41,213 bases of DNA, taken from contig JAFGMZ010000127.1 in NCBI GenBank assembly GCA_016927285.1, positions 1-41,213 on the forward strand, given 5' to 3'. Shown one piece after another: positions 39,001 through 41,213 of this stretch. The DNA is from Chlorobiaceae bacterium. GTDB lineage: Bacteria; Bacteroidota; Chlorobiia; Chlorobiales; Chlorobiaceae. How positions within the stretch are numbered: position 1 is the first letter of the stretch; every line of letters begins with the position of its first letter. Position numbers and translations under genes: made by a program. Below the pieces are notes generated by a model. The model searched no databases. It was not told where the DNA came from and saw nothing but the letters and a program-made list of their open reading frames with translations.

Positions 39001-39036
39001 GCTGACATCGACATTGGTATGTTCTGTATTAGCCAA
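36022..39036 (-). CDS. Type I secretion ABC transporter with N-terminal cNMP-binding-like domain and C39-like domain
   Basis: N-terminal cupin-like [37 protein letters not shown]; C39-like [87 protein letters not shown]. Confidence 0.94.
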   Translation of the reverse strand: [1004 protein letters not shown]

Positions 39037-39179
39037 AATCCCGTCCCGTTAATATAGATGGAAAATGGTGTCTGAATCTGGCGATACCACCGTAAATTGA
39101 CGCAATATCGCCAAAATAAACAGGATATAAAAACACATAAATCCCTTTTCCGAAGTAAAACGCGTAAGCGCGCCGGTCT

Positions 39180-39381
39180 TCCGACCCACCGCTCACAACT
39201 AACAGTTCACCTTTTCTTCATCAGTGAAAATCCGATTTCAATCAGCGGAAACCGCGCTCTTTCTCTTTTTGCTGGATAGCGAGATAGCTGGATGGCTCAA
39301 TGGCAAGAAAGCATAACCCAATCTCGCCCCTCTTCAATCCGTGCCAATCCGTAAAAATCCGTGGGCAAAAAATCTTCCTCT
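39180..39381. repeat. Composite intergenic repeat, copy R4
   Basis: caatcagcggaaaccgcgctctttctctttttgctggatagcgagatagctggatggctcaatggcaagaaagcataaccca...aatccgtgccaatccgtaaaaatccgtgggcaaaaaatcttcctcttcaat. Confidence 0.9.
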
Positions 39382-40128
39382 TCAATCCCTCCCTTCTTCC
39401 CCGTCTCCAATCTCCTGATAAAAGTACCCCGCAACCTCCTTCTTCACCCACTCGTCGAAAAGCTGGACGATGATTCTCTGCCTCATCGCATCATCAAGGC
39501 GAGCGGCAATTTTCTCGCATAAAAGAGTGATCACCCCCAATCCATCGATAACAATCGGAGCATTGAGCACCCCTGGCTGCGCGATATGAAGTTTTCTTGC
39601 CAGAACAGGATTCAACTGCTTCAGTTCGACCGGCCCTATCTGACCGAAACTCGACGCCTCCCGGCCTTCGGAATATTTCGATGCAAGCGACGAAAAAGTC
39701 TCCTCTCCCGACTCGAGACGGAAATACACCTCCCTTATCAGCTCGTGGTTCCTGTTGCGTATCATCGAAAACACCACCTTGTCCAAACCTGTTTTCATCG
39801 ACAGAAAAGCGTTTTCAACCTTGCCGGCAAACATTTCCTGCCTGAACCGTTCGAGCAGTACCGGTTTTTTCAAAAAAAAATCAAGATCCTGCTCCCCCAC
39901 GCCTTCAAGCGTCATCTGCTTCTGTCTCTTTTCGAAAAAATCCGAATCTTCGGCAAGCGGCTTCCGGTAATAAGCTTCCACCTCCTCAAAAGAGCAATCG
40001 AGGGACCGTAAAACCCTGTCGATCACCATCTCCCGCATAAGTTGCGGCCATAGCCCGCTTGAAGAAAGCAATGGAAAAACCTCGTCGGCAGAAACCTCCC
40101 GCGTGCCTAACGTAGCGATAAGAGCCAT
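39382..40128 (-). CDS. Parvulin-like peptidylprolyl isomerase/SurA-like foldase
   Basis: REVYFRLESGEETFSSLASKYSEGREASSFGQIGPVELKQLNPVLARKLHIAQPGVLNAPIVIDGLGVITLL; rotamase-like, upstream of the T1SS ABC gene. Confidence 0.82.
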   Translation of the reverse strand: MALIATLGTREVSADEVFPLLSSSGLWPQLMREMVIDRVLRSLDCSFEEVEAYYRKPLAEDSDFFEKRQKQMTLEGVGEQDLDFFLKKPVLLERFRQEMFAGKVENAFLSMKTGLDKVVFSMIRNRNHELIREVYFRLESGEETFSSLASKYSEGREASSFGQIGPVELKQLNPVLARKLHIAQPGVLNAPIVIDGLGVITLLCEKIAARLDDAMRQRIIVQLFDEWVKKEVAGYFYQEIGDGEEGRD

Positions 40129-40254
40129 AAAAAACGTTAACCCGGTAAAACATTCACGATCAAAATCCTAAAATACGAAACCATCAAGACATGAACATGT
40201 CGAGAAAATGCAAAAGATGTATCGGATGCTCCGCATCCGGGGAAATCATTTAAT

Positions 40255-40703
40255 AATTGACAATGTAGAGTGGTGAATAGGGGGCTCGTAGCCGCACCTC
40301 TCATGCTCTTCTCCTCTTCTCTATTCACCTCATTCCTTCTTCCCTGCCTTCACAATCCGTGAAAATCCGCTCCCAATCAGCGGGAACCGCGCTCTTTCTC
40401 TTCATGGCTGGGTAGCCAGACAGCTCGACAGCTCAAGAGCAAGAAAGCATAACCCGGAGCGCTTGACCCAATAATCTGAGCCAATCCGTGTTAATCCGTG
40501 GGCAAAAAATCTTCCTCTTCCATCCCTCCCTAATCCGCTCCCAATCGGCGGGAACCGCACTTTTCATTTCCACTCAAAAAAAAACGGCGCCTGAATTGAT
40601 CGGCAAAGCCGGGCAACTCAGACGCCAATCTGTGCCAATCCGTGGGCAACATCTTCCTCTTCAATCCCACGGCTCACCGCTCACGGCTAACGGCTCGCGA
40701 TCT
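40255..40703. repeat. Composite intergenic repeat, copy R5 (partly duplicated)
   Basis: taataattgacaatgtagagtggtgaata; aatccgctcccaatcagcgggaaccgcgctctttctcttcatggctgggtagccagacagctcgacagctcaagagcaagaaagcataacccggagcgcttgaccca; two aatccgtg tracts; acggctcaccgctcacggctaacggct. Confidence 0.9.
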
Positions 40704-41213
40704 TCAATACACCGATCCCGGCGCTTCCGCCTTGGGCACATCGGCTTCCGTCACCTCCGGCGTCGGAATGTTGATGTCTTTCAGGCTCGGCATTTCACCC
40801 CGAACCACTCCCATCGTATTCATCAGCTTGCCCATTCCCGCCAGCGTCCGCGCGTTGGCTACCGTCAGGTCGAAGAACCCGTTGAAGTACGCGCGCTGCG
40901 CCTGGTAGTATTCGTTTTCCGTATCGAGCAGGTCGAGCAGCGTCCGCTTCCCGATGTTGAACTGCTGACGATAGGCTACTCGCACCCGGTCGAGGTTCTG
41001 ACGGTGCTGGTCGAGGTATCTCACCTGCTCGGCTATCTTCTGCCGATCGTTATAGGCTATCGATACCGTCTGACGAAGATCCGTCGCCGCCTTGTCTTTC
41101 ACGTCTACCGACCGGTAGAGCTTCTGCTTGTACTGACGTACTGCCGCTGCATCCGAGCCGCCGTTGAGGATGTTGTAGCTCAGCACCAGTTCCACTACCG
41201 CTTCGTTCCTCTG
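40704..41213 (-). CDS. TolC-family outer membrane protein (C-terminal part, truncated by window edge)
   Basis: NEAVVELVLSYNILNGGSDAAAVRQYKQKLYRS...VRVAYRQQFNIGKRTLLDLLDTENEYYQAQRAYFNG; frame open to the window edge. Confidence 0.92.
   Translation of the reverse strand, partial: QRNEAVVELVLSYNILNGGSDAAAVRQYKQKLYRSVDVKDKAATDLRQTVSIAYNDRQKIAEQVRYLDQHRQNLDRVRVAYRQQFNIGKRTLLDLLDTENEYYQAQRAYFNGFFDLTVANARTLAGMGKLMNTMGVVRGEMPSLKDINIPTPEVTEADVPKAEAPGSVY

Noticed and set aside
39242-39451. 69-aa minus ORF (..KRKIFCPRIFTDWHGLKRGEI..), and similar translations at 32512 and 32616
   Set aside because: Recurring peptide arises from translating the (AATCCGTG) repeat element; not a gene family.

Overview
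The window looks like a chromosomal segment of a green sulfur bacterium (Chlorobi). That placement is an inference from gene families, the metK-ahcY leader context and the zapA-6S-rny order; no search was run. The left ~5 kb is a degraded AT-rich island. It holds a group II intron-type RT remnant, a small inverted-repeat-bounded segment, an intact but divergent MreB paralog, and decayed IS3-type and IS5-type transposases, and it ends at tRNA-Lys. The rest is mostly housekeeping: secG, hisB, rny, a probable 6S RNA, zapA, pheT, tRNA-Glu/His/Arg/Pro, an RND efflux operon, a nucleotidyltransferase, metK-ahcY with a probable SAM-Chlorobi leader RNA, tRNA-Gln, trpF, a Kef-type antiporter, rubrerythrin, a SulP transporter, a TspO family protein, a PPC-domain protein, ald, and a type I secretion operon running off the right edge. 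The items most worth a second look are: (1) the MreB paralog with a D->N change in the phosphate-2 motif, sitting among mobile-element wreckage; (2) a family of composite intergenic repeats (five loci, same orientation) built from short tandem words such as AATCCGTGnn, one copy of which carries an expanded 8-bp tandem array; (3) a class III nucleotide-cyclase-like protein that seems to lack both metal-binding Asp residues; (4) a type I secretion ABC transporter with a non-canonical cNMP-binding-like domain and an apparently dead C39 domain, next to a parvulin-like gene; (5) structured RNA candidates around metK/ahcY.
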